From a virus, in the IMG/VR virus record IMGVR_UViG_3300031825_000412, positions 1 through 40,537 of that record: a stretch of 40,537 nt of DNA, one strand, 5' to 3'. Shown piece by piece: positions 7,378-15,822 of the stretch (positions within the stretch are counted from its first letter, which is position 1; the number at the start of each line of letters is the position of its first letter). The position numbers and the translations under genes are program-made. The notes beneath the pieces are model-generated. The model was not told the origin of the DNA. It ran no database searches and worked only from the letters and a program-made list of their open reading frames with translations.

Positions 7378-8519
7378 GCGGCCCCCACGAGGTGGACGTC
7401 GACGGCGATCGCGCCGCACCGGCGGACCTCGTGCGCCGCGAGCGCCTGGTATGCGAGGTCGGTCTCGCAGTCGACGACGCCGACGAGCGCCTTGACGGCG
7501 GCGAGGATCTCCGAGGGCGCGATCGATCCACCGAGCCGCTGCCCCCACCCGTCCGTCACCGCCCGCGCCGCGGCGGTGGCGGCGGCCGAGAGCGCGGCCG
7601 GCATGCGGTCGACGCGCACCGTCAGCGTCACGTCGAAGTCGACCGGCTCGGGCACGAGCACGAACACGTCGTCGCCCATCGGCCGCACGGTCTCGTCGTC
7701 GAGCGCGGCGAGGATTTCCGCCCGCTCGGGCTCGGTCGGCAGGCCGTGCGCCATCAAGGGATAGATCTCGATGACGCCGGGCGACGGGCGGATGACCGCG
7801 ACGTCGGCGATCGCCGCGTTCACGCCGAGCACCCGCGTGCGGTAGCCGCCGCGCGGGCCGGCGCCGGAAAGGAGCAGGTTCGCGGCCGCCGCCCGCGCCC
7901 GAAGACGCTCGTCGTCCTCGCGGTCGGCGCCGTCGCCGGTCGCCTCGACGTTGACGGCGGACGCGACGCCGGCGACGGGATCGAGGATCGAGGCGATGGC
8001 GCCGGCGCCCCAGCCGTTGCCGGCGCTGCCGGCGGTGGTCGCCCGCGCCACGGCCTCGCCCGCCGTCGCCCCGGCCGGGATCACGAGGTCGGCCTCGGTG
8101 GCGAACACGATCGCCCCGCCCTCGGCGCCGACGCGCGTTCCGGCCGGCACGGTGACGGCGACGGGCGAGACGGCGGCGAGCGTGAAGCGCAGCGTGCAAC
8201 GGGCGGCGGAGGGCAGCAGGCGATAGCTCGCGTTGTTGGCGGCCGCCACGTCGAGGAAGTCGCCCGCCGCGAAGGCGATCAGGCTCTGCTCGATCGCCGC
8301 CTGCTCCTCCTCGGCCCGGAGCGCCAGCATGTAGGCGATCGTTTCCAGGAGGAACATTTCCGCTTGGCCGTCATAGAGCGTGCGCCCGGTCAGCGCCTCG
8401 AACTTGGCGACGGCCGCCGCCAGCAGCGCCGTCGCCTCGGTCTCGAAGAACGCCGGCGGGCCAGCGGCCACGACCTCGGCGAGCGTGACGGACTCGACCA
8501 CGGCCTCAGGTGGCGACAT
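7374..8519 (-). CDS. J: Baseplate J-like protein
   Basis: A 381-aa baseplate J/gp47-family protein. It shows the helical N-terminal part (FEALTGRTLYDGQAEMFLLE), the central beta domain with VPAGTRV...ATEADLVIPAGAT, and the C-terminal ALVGVVDCETD region. J proteins form the main baseplate wedge of contractile tails. The start overlaps the end of W by 14 bases, which indicates coupled translation. Length matches the Mu gp47 class. Confidence 0.9.
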   Translation of the reverse strand: MSPPEAVVESVTLAEVVAAGPPAFFETEATALLAAAVAKFEALTGRTLYDGQAEMFLLETIAYMLALRAEEEQAAIEQSLIAFAAGDFLDVAAANNASYRLLPSAARCTLRFTLAAVSPVAVTVPAGTRVGAEGGAIVFATEADLVIPAGATAGEAVARATTAGSAGNGWGAGAIASILDPVAGVASAVNVEATGDGADREDDERLRARAAAANLLLSGAGPRGGYRTRVLGVNAAIADVAVIRPSPGVIEIYPLMAHGLPTEPERAEILAALDDETVRPMGDDVFVLVPEPVDFDVTLTVRVDRMPAALSAAATAAARAVTDGWGQRLGGSIAPSEILAAVKALVGVVDCETDLAYQALAAHEVRRCGAIAVDVHLVGAA

Positions 8520-8898
8520 AGTCGACCTCTGTGCGGCGAATCTCGTCGGCGATGCTCTCGACGGGCCGCCAGAAGACCGGGATCGAGAAATGGTGGAAGG
8601 CGACCATCGTCACCTGCACGTCCTCGACGACGATGCGCTTGCACCAGGTGGTGAGCGCCGTCCACACCTCGCGCGTCATCGCCGGCACGCCGACGGCCGG
8701 CGGCCGGTCGACGTAAGGCGCGAGGTCGCAGCCCTTCTCGGGGTTCAGCGGCACGCTGCCCTTCGGCGTCAGGATGAGCGAACGGATCTCCTGCTCGAGG
8801 TCGTCGAGCCCGACGACGACCTCACCCGACGCCAGCCGCGAGCGGTCGAGGGCGAGCTGCCAGTGCAGATGCGTGATGGACCGGCGATCGACGAGCAT
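8506..8898 (-). CDS. W: Baseplate assembly protein W (gp25-like)
   Basis: A 130-aa GPW/gp25-family protein of the inner baseplate. Diagnostic parts are LDDLEQEIRSLILTPKGSVPLNPEKGCDL (residues about 31-59) and the C-terminal VEDVQVTMV strand. It seeds the wedge with J. The ATG at 8896-8898 has no strong ribosome-binding site. It is the first gene of its block, since a plus-strand moron separates it from V, and it carries its own candidate activator site at 8928-8950. Confidence 0.85.
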   Translation of the reverse strand: MLVDRRSITHLHWQLALDRSRLASGEVVVGLDDLEQEIRSLILTPKGSVPLNPEKGCDLAPYVDRPPAVGVPAMTREVWTALTTWCKRIVVEDVQVTMVAFHHFSIPVFWRPVESIADEIRRTEVDYVAT

Positions 8899-8927
8899 GC
8901 GGCAAGGATGCGCGCGGGCGGCGGTGC

Positions 8928-8950
8928 GGTCCGCATGACGGGGTCAGCGG
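8928..8950 (-). promoter_or_regulatory. Candidate Mor/C-type activator site before the W-J-I operon
   Basis: A perfect TGAC-GGG-GTCA dyad (8936-8946) inside a longer block that on the minus strand begins CGCTGACC and ends GTCATGCGGACC. The same block occurs at 22723-22744 and 32379-32401, in each case 40-70 bases before the first gene of a late operon. The position corresponds to Mu PP, which drives the baseplate genes. Confidence 0.55.
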
Positions 8951-9039
8951 AAGCTATTGAAGCATCCGTTATATTGCCGAGTTGAGGCCTGCGATCGATC
9001 ATGCCGAATCAACTGGCGATCGCGTGAGTGGAGGTATCC

Positions 9040-9999
9040 GTGACGCTTTCACCAGAATTCGCGCAGGCGTTCTCGCTTTTGCATCCGACAGCTTGGCGGA
9101 AGGTGGACGCTTTAAAGCGAAAGCACGGTCGATTCGTGCATTACACCACAGCGGAAGCCGCTGCCAAGATGCTTCTTAGCAAGCAAGTATGGATGCGGCG
9201 TACGCTAATAATGAATGACTTTATGGAGACAGAATACGGACTTCAGTTGTTGTTGGAAGCATACAACAGAGACGTCGGAAAAGAGTTCCAGACCACCCTT
9301 AATGAGATTGCGCCGGATTTGGCAACTCAATGCGCGCAGTCGTTCGACGGATGGCTCCATATCTTTAAGCGCGAAACCTACATGTCGTGCATCTCTGAGC
9401 ACGACGATGATGAGGATGCGCTGGGGCGACTTTCAATGTGGCGAGCCTATGGAAATACGTCCGGCGTCGCAATTGTGTGCAACAATACTCCGTTTGTTGC
9501 GGACTCGGATGCGCTGAAAGCTTATTCAAGCCCGGTTGCGTACTTCACCTCGCATCAATTTAATGATGAATTCCGAGAAATAACCCATAATCTTCGGAAA
9601 AACATCTCGCTCTTTAGAGCCTTGCCCGAAGGCGCTCTGCGCGGAATGATCTTCAATGTGTATCGATTTGCCATGTTGAGCACAAAGCACCCAGGTTTTC
9701 ACGAGGAGCGCGAGTGGCGCATTATATATACACCGAGCTTCGATAAATCCCCACACATCAGCTCTTCCGTAGAAATATTAAACGGAATTCCTCAGCATGT
9801 TTGTAAAATTCCACTTAAGAATATACCGGAAGAACATTTTTTTGGAGCGGATCCATCTGAGATTGTCAGTCGAATCATAGTCGGCCCTACAAAGCATCCA
9901 TACGCATCTTATGCAGCGTTTGTCTCTATTCTTTCTGAAATAGGCGTTTCGGACGCAAGTAAGAAGGTAGTCGTATCAGAAATACCATTGCGGCAATAG
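9040..9999 (+). CDS. DUF2971-family protein (moron)
   Basis: A 319-aa soluble protein of the DUF2971 type: FVHYTTAEAAAKMLLSKQVWMRR near the N-terminus, NDFMETEYG, then MSCISEHDDDEDALGRLSMWRAYG, and EEREWRII further on. The biochemical role of this family is not settled; members recur in defence islands. GTG 9040 is chosen over GTG 9028 because GGAGG lies five bases upstream. The gene is visibly AT-richer than its surroundings, runs against the late operon, and sits between baseplate genes V and W. It looks like an independently expressed cargo gene. Only three bases separate its stop from the stop of V. Confidence 0.8.
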   Translation: MTLSPEFAQAFSLLHPTAWRKVDALKRKHGRFVHYTTAEAAAKMLLSKQVWMRRTLIMNDFMETEYGLQLLLEAYNRDVGKEFQTTLNEIAPDLATQCAQSFDGWLHIFKRETYMSCISEHDDDEDALGRLSMWRAYGNTSGVAIVCNNTPFVADSDALKAYSSPVAYFTSHQFNDEFREITHNLRKNISLFRALPEGALRGMIFNVYRFAMLSTKHPGFHEEREWRIIYTPSFDKSPHISSSVEILNGIPQHVCKIPLKNIPEEHFFGADPSEIVSRIIVGPTKHPYASYAAFVSILSEIGVSDASKKVVVSEIPLRQ

Positions 10000-10002
10000 C
10001 GT

Positions 10003-10542
10003 TTATAGAGCGAATACCTTTGCCGCCGAGCCAAGAGCGGCATCACCCCCACTGTCCAGGTCACCCCGCCGGTGTACCAGCTCGCCACCGTCGCCTCCGA
10101 GGTGCACATCGCCCTCGAGGACGATGGTCGCGGCCTTGATCCGCACCTCGCCGGCACTCTCGATCGTGATCGCGCCTTGGCTCGTGACGGAAACCGCCCC
10201 GGTCGCCGTGTTGATGGTGACGTCGAGGCCGGCGCTGACGATGCGCACCTCGTCGGCACTGCCGAGGGGCGACGGATCGCCGTCTGAGTGAACGCCGCCG
10301 ATGACCGCCCCATCCTCGCCACGCCAGTCGACGAGGCAATTGACCTGGCTGCCGACGGGCGGCATCGCTGAAATCGAAACCTTGCCGACCGAGGCCTGAT
10401 TGACGTTGAGCCAGAACGAGACGACGCCGTCCTCGTCGGCGAACTCGACACGGGCGCGGCCGCGGCCCGCGTCGACCTCGCGCACCAGGCCGCGCTTGTA
10501 GGGCGAGCTCGTCTCGCCGTCCGTCACCCGCGGTCGCGCCAT
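10003..10542 (-). CDS. V: Baseplate assembly protein V (spike)
   Basis: A 179-aa protein of the Mu gp45/P2 gpV class. An N-terminal OB-like domain (YKRGLVREVDAGRGRARVEFADEDGVVSFWLNV) is followed by SQVNCLVDWRGEDGAVIGG and a C-terminal beta-prism with repeating short strands (DVTINTATGAVSVTSQ, AITIESAGEVRIKA). The trimer makes the membrane-piercing tip. The last residues (AKVFAL, TAA stop) are encoded in AT-richer DNA next to the moron, so the native 3' end may have been altered by the insertion. I do not see the apical His-x-His iron motif. Confidence 0.85.
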   Translation of the reverse strand: MARPRVTDGETSSPYKRGLVREVDAGRGRARVEFADEDGVVSFWLNVNQASVGKVSISAMPPVGSQVNCLVDWRGEDGAVIGGVHSDGDPSPLGSADEVRIVSAGLDVTINTATGAVSVTSQGAITIESAGEVRIKAATIVLEGDVHLGGDGGELVHRRGDLDSGGDAALGSAAKVFAL

Positions 10543-10543
10543 C

Positions 10544-11542
10544 TCAAGCCCCCTTGATCTCGATCGCCGTCGTGTAGCCGCCGCGGCTCACCCGGTGGCG
10601 GGCCGAGGCGATCAGCCAGCGGCCGGCGTACTTGCCGAAGCCGGTCCCGAGCGCGATCACCTGACCGGACACCAGCAGCGGGTCGCCGACGAGGTCGAGC
10701 GAGCCGGTGCGCCCCTCGGCGTTCGCCGCGTCGAGCCGCGATTGCGCCAGCCGCCGCGCGTGCGCCTCGTCCTCGATCCGCTCGTCGATCGTCAGCGTGT
10801 CGCCGGTCTTCACCCTGAGATCATCGGCCTCGACCGTCACGAGCTGCTTGCGGTCCGGATCGAGGTACTGCACCCGCGCCTTTGAGAACGTCCGGTGCGT
10901 CGGCTCGGCGAGCCGCCAGCGGGTGATGCCCGTTCCTGCCGCCAGGCTGAAGGTCCGCACCGGCTCGGCGCCGGCGACGGAGGCACGCGAGGTGAACACG
11001 CAGTGCGCGCCCTTGGCCGTGAAGTAGTGCCCGGTGTCCTCGGCGAGCCGTGTCAGGAATTCGAGGTCGCGCTCGCGCCGCTGCGTCACCCGCTTGAAGC
11101 GGATGTCGTCGATCGTGCCGGAAACGCTCATGCCGTTGCGTGCCGCCACCTTGCCGGCGATGTCGGCGAGGCCCTGATCCTCATAGGCCTCGGTGCGCTT
11201 CGTCCGCAGCGCAGAGGAAGGCTTGGCGGAGAGCGCCCGGAAGGTCAGCACGTCTCCGCCGGCGCGGTCGCCGGAGGCTTCGGGCTCGTCGACCTCGAAC
11301 TGCCCGCACGGCATCATCGGGCCGCCGAGATAGCCGATCCAAGCCTCGCAAAGGTCGCCGTGCTCCGGCCGCCAGGCGCCGCGCCAGAGGCCGAGGTCGT
11401 CGCGCAGCGTCACCTCGATCTCGTCGGCCTCGCCGTGCAGCTTGTCCTCATAGGCGAAGTCGAGGACGTGCGGGTCGAGGTCGGCCGTCACGTCGCGGCC
11501 GTTGATCACCAGGCGGAGGACGGGTTTCGGGACGGTGACCAT
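10544..11542 (-). CDS. D: Tail hub protein D (late control D family)
   Basis: A 332-aa P2 gpD/Mu gp44-family protein. Typical parts are LVINGRDVTADLDPHVLDFAYED at the N-terminus, ADEIEVTLRDDLGLW, the central QRRERDLEFLTRLAEDTGHYFT and the C-terminal SRGGYTTAIEIKG. It forms the hub that connects the tube to the spike V, which lies directly downstream. The ribosome-binding site GGAAG nine bases before the ATG lies inside an inverted repeat (11548-11557) that can pair with 11595-11604. Confidence 0.88.
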   Translation of the reverse strand: MVTVPKPVLRLVINGRDVTADLDPHVLDFAYEDKLHGEADEIEVTLRDDLGLWRGAWRPEHGDLCEAWIGYLGGPMMPCGQFEVDEPEASGDRAGGDVLTFRALSAKPSSALRTKRTEAYEDQGLADIAGKVAARNGMSVSGTIDDIRFKRVTQRRERDLEFLTRLAEDTGHYFTAKGAHCVFTSRASVAGAEPVRTFSLAAGTGITRWRLAEPTHRTFSKARVQYLDPDRKQLVTVEADDLRVKTGDTLTIDERIEDEAHARRLAQSRLDAANAEGRTGSLDLVGDPLLVSGQVIALGTGFGKYAGRWLIASARHRVSRGGYTTAIEIKGA

Positions 11543-11547
11543 GTCAG

Positions 11548-11624
11548 CGCTTCCAGCCGATGTCGGGTGTTCCCGATGTCGGCCACTGGGAAGAGCTGGA
11601 AGCGGTGAGCATCACCGCTTCCAG
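11548..11624 (-). promoter_or_regulatory. Three-arm competing RNA hairpins between X and D
   Basis: On the minus strand a perfect 13-bp hairpin (arms 11612-11624 and 11596-11608, 3-base loop) starts at the stop codon of X. Part of its second arm (11595-11604) is also perfectly complementary over 10 bases to 11548-11557, which contains the ribosome-binding site of D. A small TCGGG/CCCGA hairpin lies between. The two folds exclude each other, so the arm can hide either itself or the D start. Confidence 0.55.
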
Positions 11625-11896
11625 GGCGGGAGTTGGTCCGGCGCGATCGACGGCTCCTCGATCACCGGAATGCGCAGCGTCGCCGGCCGGGTGAAGACGA
11701 GCGGCAAATGCGGCTCGGCCACCAAGTGCGGGTCGGCCGCCGTGCCGCGCCAGGCGTCGAACAGCGCGCCGAGCAGTGTCGCCCGGTTCGCCCGCACGAT
11801 CGGCCCCATGCGGCCGGCGTCGCCATAGTAGCGATAGGCCAGCAGGTCGAAGCGCTCGCCGGTCGCCGTCTTGTGGGTGAAGTACTCGGCCGCCAT
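11612..11896 (-). CDS. X: Tail protein X (LysM-like)
   Basis: A 94-aa P2 gpX-family protein: FTHKTATGERFDLLAYRYYGDAG is the LysM-like start, and the C-terminal part ends FTRPATLRIPVIEEP. gpX joins the tube terminator region and hub during tail assembly. The order U-X-D is canonical. The last codons and stop form one arm of the strong hairpin that extends toward D. Confidence 0.85.
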   Translation of the reverse strand: MAAEYFTHKTATGERFDLLAYRYYGDAGRMGPIVRANRATLLGALFDAWRGTAADPHLVAEPHLPLVFTRPATLRIPVIEEPSIAPDQLPPWKR

Positions 11897-11900
11897 CGCC

Positions 11901-12356
11901 TCACCTTTCGGTCAGCGGGTTGACGAGCGCGCGGGTGATCAGTGCCGGCGCCGTGCCGAAGGCGAGCCCGGCCGGGATCGGCGCCTCGGTCAGCGTCAAG
12001 GTCGCCTCGATCCGGGTCGGCTGCCCCGCGGCCGTCGTCTTCAGGTGCGTCACGTCGAGGGCGCGGGCGACGTAGGAGAGCGGCCGGCGGCCGCCGTTGC
12101 CGGCGACGAGCGGCATCGGCGTGCGCGCGGCGATCGCCGCCTCGAGCTTCGCCAGTTCGTCGGCCGGCTCGCACCACGCCTCGTCGAAGAAGAAGTCGAG
12201 CCGGCGCGCGCCGAGCGCATCGCCCATGTCCTGCAGCACCGGCGTCCCGCGCACCACGGGGTGCTCGGCATAGTCGACCGCCCGCCCGACGCCGGAGCCG
12301 GTCGGCGCCGTCAGCGGCGAGAGGCCGAGGGGAATATCGCCGAGGAGTGCGAACAT
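11901..12356 (-). CDS. U: Tail protein U
   Basis: A 151-aa gpU-family tail protein: MFALLGDIPLGL at the start, then VVRGTPVLQDMGDALGARRLDFFFDEAW (about 34-61) and the C-terminal ATLTLTEAPIP. gpU completes the tail tube or sheath end in P2-like tails. AGAGG precedes the ATG by seven bases. A plus-strand moron separates it from the tape measure gene that normally precedes it directly. Confidence 0.85.
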   Translation of the reverse strand: MFALLGDIPLGLSPLTAPTGSGVGRAVDYAEHPVVRGTPVLQDMGDALGARRLDFFFDEAWCEPADELAKLEAAIAARTPMPLVAGNGGRRPLSYVARALDVTHLKTTAAGQPTRIEATLTLTEAPIPAGLAFGTAPALITRALVNPLTER

Positions 12357-12388
12357 GGGCTAGCCTCTAGGAAACGTGGGAGGGGGCG

Positions 12389-13192
12389 ATGGCGGACGAC
12401 AGCGGCGGCAAGAAAAGTGGAGAGGCTGCGCACTCCAACGGGTGGGAAGGCCCTTGGTACCTATTACTTGGAGGGCTCATGCTAGCTCTCCTCTTAGTGT
12501 TTGCCATGGGAGCTCCTGATACGTTTTGTGACGGGGATCCAAAGATCTCTGGTGAGACGACGGCCGCCTGTGTAAGGGGTTGGCTTGAAGCATTGGGGCC
12601 CTGGATTGCGATTGCTGTCGCATGGCTAGCGCTTCGGCCCGCTTATTCTCAGCTATCTGTCCTGCTTCAACAGAGCGCCATTGGAGCTCTCGCCGTTATT
12701 GATCGAAATATCGATCAGATTGAGGAATTTAGAATATCCCTCGTAAGAATATCCGATATGGCCGTCGATTTCCGAAGTCGCTGGAGGCAGAGGATATCAA
12801 ACAATTTGGATCTAGATATCATTAGAACCCTTCAATCGTTGTCATCCGATATTTCTCTTAACGAGAAAATAAGGACATTTTCTAGAATGGGCCATGAGCT
12901 AAAGATATTCTCCTCGGAGAGCATCAAAGACGAAACACTCGCGCGGTTTATCAACTGCGTTACAATTCTGAGGGTGATTGCCCTTCATTGCACGAGTGAT
13001 CCCGGTAGAAATTACTTAATCTCTGAGAAATTCGGAACAGACAAGGTGGAGCTAAGAACGGCACGGGATATTGATCTATTGTTGATTAGTTTGCTGAAAT
13101 CGATTGAAGATTTGGTCGGAGAGTCATCGCCTGATCTCCACAAGATGGAAGATCGACGTTCTCTCCTCCAAGTGACGGCACTCGGCAATTAG
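12389..13192 (+). CDS. Two-helix membrane protein of unknown function (moron)
   Basis: A 267-aa protein with two transmembrane helices at about 23-42 (WYLLLGGLMLALLLVFAMG) and 68-85 (LGPWIAIAVAWLALRPAY), then a roughly 180-residue soluble, mostly helical domain. The short loop between the helices has two cysteines (FCDGD, AACVRG) and is probably periplasmic. I do not recognise the family. GGGAGGGGG precedes the ATG. AT-richer codon use, plus-strand orientation and position between tape measure and U mark it as cargo. The architecture, a small membrane anchor plus a cytoplasmic domain, would fit an exclusion or abortive protein; this is inference. Confidence 0.7.
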   Translation: MADDSGGKKSGEAAHSNGWEGPWYLLLGGLMLALLLVFAMGAPDTFCDGDPKISGETTAACVRGWLEALGPWIAIAVAWLALRPAYSQLSVLLQQSAIGALAVIDRNIDQIEEFRISLVRISDMAVDFRSRWRQRISNNLDLDIIRTLQSLSSDISLNEKIRTFSRMGHELKIFSSESIKDETLARFINCVTILRVIALHCTSDPGRNYLISEKFGTDKVELRTARDIDLLLISLLKSIEDLVGESSPDLHKMEDRRSLLQVTALGN

Positions 13193-13196
13193 GCGC

Positions 13197-15806
13197 TCAA
13201 TGCTCCCTTCTCTCCCTCCGGCCTCGCTCCCGCTCCAGAAGATCCGCCAGCGTCCTGACGTGCTCCCGTAGCGCCGCCTCGATCTCTGCCTTCACGTCCG
13301 CGCCGGCGTTGCCGTTGATGGTGATCGAGAGCGGCGCGTGAAGCGTCACGCCGCCGCCCGCCGGCGCGACGGCCGCCGGCGGCGCGCGGAAGCCGGGCGC
13401 GGCCGCGGCCGGCGCCAAAGGCCCGGCGATTGCCGCTGCCGCCATCGTCGCCGCCGCCGCCCGCCGCATCGCCTCGACCATCGGTGCGGCGCGGATCGAG
13501 GCGGCGATCGTCTCGCCGAACTTCAGCTTGTGGATGTCCGACAGCGGCCCGACCTTCGCCGGGCTCGACGGCAGATAGGCGCGCACCTCGGCCATCGCCG
13601 CCCGAACCGCCTCGACGACGACGGCGGCGCGGGCGCGGATGCCGGCCGCGAGCGTCTCCATCAGCCGGGCGCCGTGCATCGTGAGGTCGACGCCGGCGAC
13701 GGCCGCCACCACCTGCGCCATCGCCGCGGCCACGATGGCCGGCAGCCCCCGCGCCGCCGCCTCGATCCCGGCGAGCGCCGCCATAGCCGGCCCGGTGTCG
13801 ACGGCGGCGATCTTGTCCGCGTTCGCGGCGATGATGCCGGTGAGCCGGGCGCTCTCCTTCAAGGCGGCCGGATTGGCCGCATCGAGCGCCGCCGGCAGCC
13901 GCTCGGCCGCCGCGGCCGCCGCCTCGATCGGCGCGGCTGCCGCGCCGCTGCCGAACCACGCGCCGACGTCCGGCATCGACGGGATGATGGTCGACCAGTC
14001 CCAGTCCGGCAGCACGTCCGACCAGCGGAAGTCGCCGATCAGCGCCGCGAGATCGAGCCGCGGGACGATCGCCGACCAGTCGAGCGCCGGCAGGAGCGCC
14101 GACCAGTCGAGGGTGATGTCGCCGGCGGCGAGCGCGGTGAGCTTGTCGAGACCCGCGACGAGGAGCTCGACGCCGGCGACGACCGCGTCGAGCCCGAGCG
14201 CGGCGATGTCGGCGAGGACGCCGGCGACGCGCCCGAGGCCCTCCGCGAAGGCCGCGAGCTGCCCGCTGTCGGCGCCGCCGAAGAGCGTCCCGAGCCTTTC
14301 GAAGACGCGGCCGAGGCGCTCGCCGATCCGCCCGAAGGCCTCGCCGATCCGCCCGAACCGCTCGCCGATCGAGGAGACGCGCGCCCCGATCGGCTCGACG
14401 GAGGCCGCGAACCCGGACGTGATCGACGACCACACGCCGGAGAACCAGGTGCTCGCGCCGGCCCACGCCGATTGCACGCCCGCCCAGGCTTCCGACGCGG
14501 CGGCCGTGAAGGCGGCCGACCAGCCTTCCGGCGGCGTGATCGACGCCCAAACGTCGGCGAGCCAGCGGCCGGCTGCCTCGGCCGCCGCGACGACGCCGTC
14601 CCACGCCGACGACAGCCAGTCGAGCACCGGTTGCCAGTCGTCGACGAGGACATAGATCGCGGCGCCGACGGCGGCGATCGCCGCGACGACGAGGCCGATC
14701 GGCGCAAGCACCAGGGGCGCGATCATCGCGAGGCCGAACGCCACCTGCGCGATGCCGCTCGCGATCATGGCGAGCGCCGGCGCGAGCGCCAGGCCGGCAA
14801 CCACGGCCGCGAGGTGCTCCCAACCGCCGACGGCGTCGGCGAGCCACGCGAGGCCGGAGCCGACCTCCGCGAGCACGTTGACGACGCCGCGCGCGATCTC
14901 CCATGCGGCGGTGAGCGTGGTGACGATCGTGTCGGAGACCTGCCGCGCGAGCTCGGCGAGCGTCCCGTCGGCCGACATTCGGTTGACGACGTCGAGCACC
15001 TCCTTGAGCTTCGACTTCATGAAGTCGAAGAGGCCGGCCTTGTTGATGGCGAGTTCGAACTGCAGCCAGGCGTCGCCGATGTTGGCGAGGATGCCGTCGA
15101 AGGACTTCGACATCTCGGTCGATGCGCCGGCGTACTTCGATCCCATGGTCTCGATGAGCTTCTGGATAACGTCGCGGCCGAGCTTGCCGTCGGACGCCAT
15201 CTTCTGGAGCGCGGCGCCGGACTTGCCCGTCGCCTCCGAGAGCAGATCCCACACCGGCACGCCGCGCTCGAGGAGCTGCATCGCCTCTTCGCCCTGCAGC
15301 TTGCCCTTGGTCCAGGCCTGCCCCATGGCGAGCACGATGCCGGACAGGTGCTCGGCTCCCTTGCCGTTGGCGGCCATCGTGTCGAGCAGCGCCTGCATCG
15401 TCCCGTTGGTCGGGTCCATGCCGAAGGAGCGCAGCTGAACGTAGCTCTCGACCACCTGGTCGAGTTCGAGCGGCGTCCGCGTCGCGAAATCGGTGATCCA
15501 GTCGAGCGCGGCGGAGCCTCTCTCGGCCGAGCCCTCCAAGGCGGCGAGCTGCACGCCGTAGCGTTCGAACTGCCGGCCCGGTTCGATCAGCGCCTTCGCC
15601 GCCGCCACGGCCGAGGCGGCGACGCCGACCGTCGCCGCGCCGGCCACCGCGAGGCCCTTCGCCGCCCGCCCGGCGCCGGACGTGACGTGGCCCCAGCCGC
15701 GCGCCGCCAGCGCGTTCAGCTTCTCCTGCGCGCCGATGATGCCGCGGATGACCCGCGAGGCGCGGTCGACCGCCTCGAAGACCATCGCGACCTTCATGTC
15801 GGCCAT
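13197..15806 (-). CDS. Tail tape measure protein
   Basis: An 869-aa tape measure protein. The conserved domain covers residues 75-260 (ERYGVQLAALEGSAERGSAA, LEGSAER box; TPLELDQVVESYVQLRSFG; GKLQGEEAMQLLERGVPVWD). Hydrophobic segments lie near 50-72 and 330-390 and probably insert into the host membrane during ejection. The later part holds short-period repeats: a FGRIGE/LGRIGE heptad series, and several DWSxLLP/DWSxIIP units. Length sets the tail at roughly 130 nm by the usual 1.5 angstrom per residue rule. The stop lies five bases from the stop of the convergent moron. Confidence 0.9.
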   Translation of the reverse strand: MADMKVAMVFEAVDRASRVIRGIIGAQEKLNALAARGWGHVTSGAGRAAKGLAVAGAATVGVAASAVAAAKALIEPGRQFERYGVQLAALEGSAERGSAALDWITDFATRTPLELDQVVESYVQLRSFGMDPTNGTMQALLDTMAANGKGAEHLSGIVLAMGQAWTKGKLQGEEAMQLLERGVPVWDLLSEATGKSGAALQKMASDGKLGRDVIQKLIETMGSKYAGASTEMSKSFDGILANIGDAWLQFELAINKAGLFDFMKSKLKEVLDVVNRMSADGTLAELARQVSDTIVTTLTAAWEIARGVVNVLAEVGSGLAWLADAVGGWEHLAAVVAGLALAPALAMIASGIAQVAFGLAMIAPLVLAPIGLVVAAIAAVGAAIYVLVDDWQPVLDWLSSAWDGVVAAAEAAGRWLADVWASITPPEGWSAAFTAAASEAWAGVQSAWAGASTWFSGVWSSITSGFAASVEPIGARVSSIGERFGRIGEAFGRIGERLGRVFERLGTLFGGADSGQLAAFAEGLGRVAGVLADIAALGLDAVVAGVELLVAGLDKLTALAAGDITLDWSALLPALDWSAIVPRLDLAALIGDFRWSDVLPDWDWSTIIPSMPDVGAWFGSGAAAAPIEAAAAAAERLPAALDAANPAALKESARLTGIIAANADKIAAVDTGPAMAALAGIEAAARGLPAIVAAAMAQVVAAVAGVDLTMHGARLMETLAAGIRARAAVVVEAVRAAMAEVRAYLPSSPAKVGPLSDIHKLKFGETIAASIRAAPMVEAMRRAAAATMAAAAIAGPLAPAAAAPGFRAPPAAVAPAGGGVTLHAPLSITINGNAGADVKAEIEAALREHVRTLADLLERERGRRERREH
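14319..14374 (-). repeat. 21-bp tandem repeats in the tape measure gene
   Basis: Two identical 18-base cores (14319-14336 and 14340-14357) and a partial third copy (14361-14370) at 21-base period encode the heptads IGERFGR-IGEAFGR-IGERLGR. Such heptads make a long coiled coil, and unequal crossing-over in them can change tail length. Confidence 0.7.
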
Positions 15807-15822
15807 GGGTAGCGATCTCCCG

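Noticed and set aside
9001-9027. Eight-codon ORF just before the DUF2971 gene, considered as leader peptide
   Set aside because: No repeated codons or attenuator hairpin follow; nothing distinguishes it from chance.
13338-15812. 824-aa plus-strand open frame opposite the tape measure gene
   Set aside because: Biased R/D/G-rich composition and exact mirroring of the tape measure gene; no ribosome-binding site or family resemblance.
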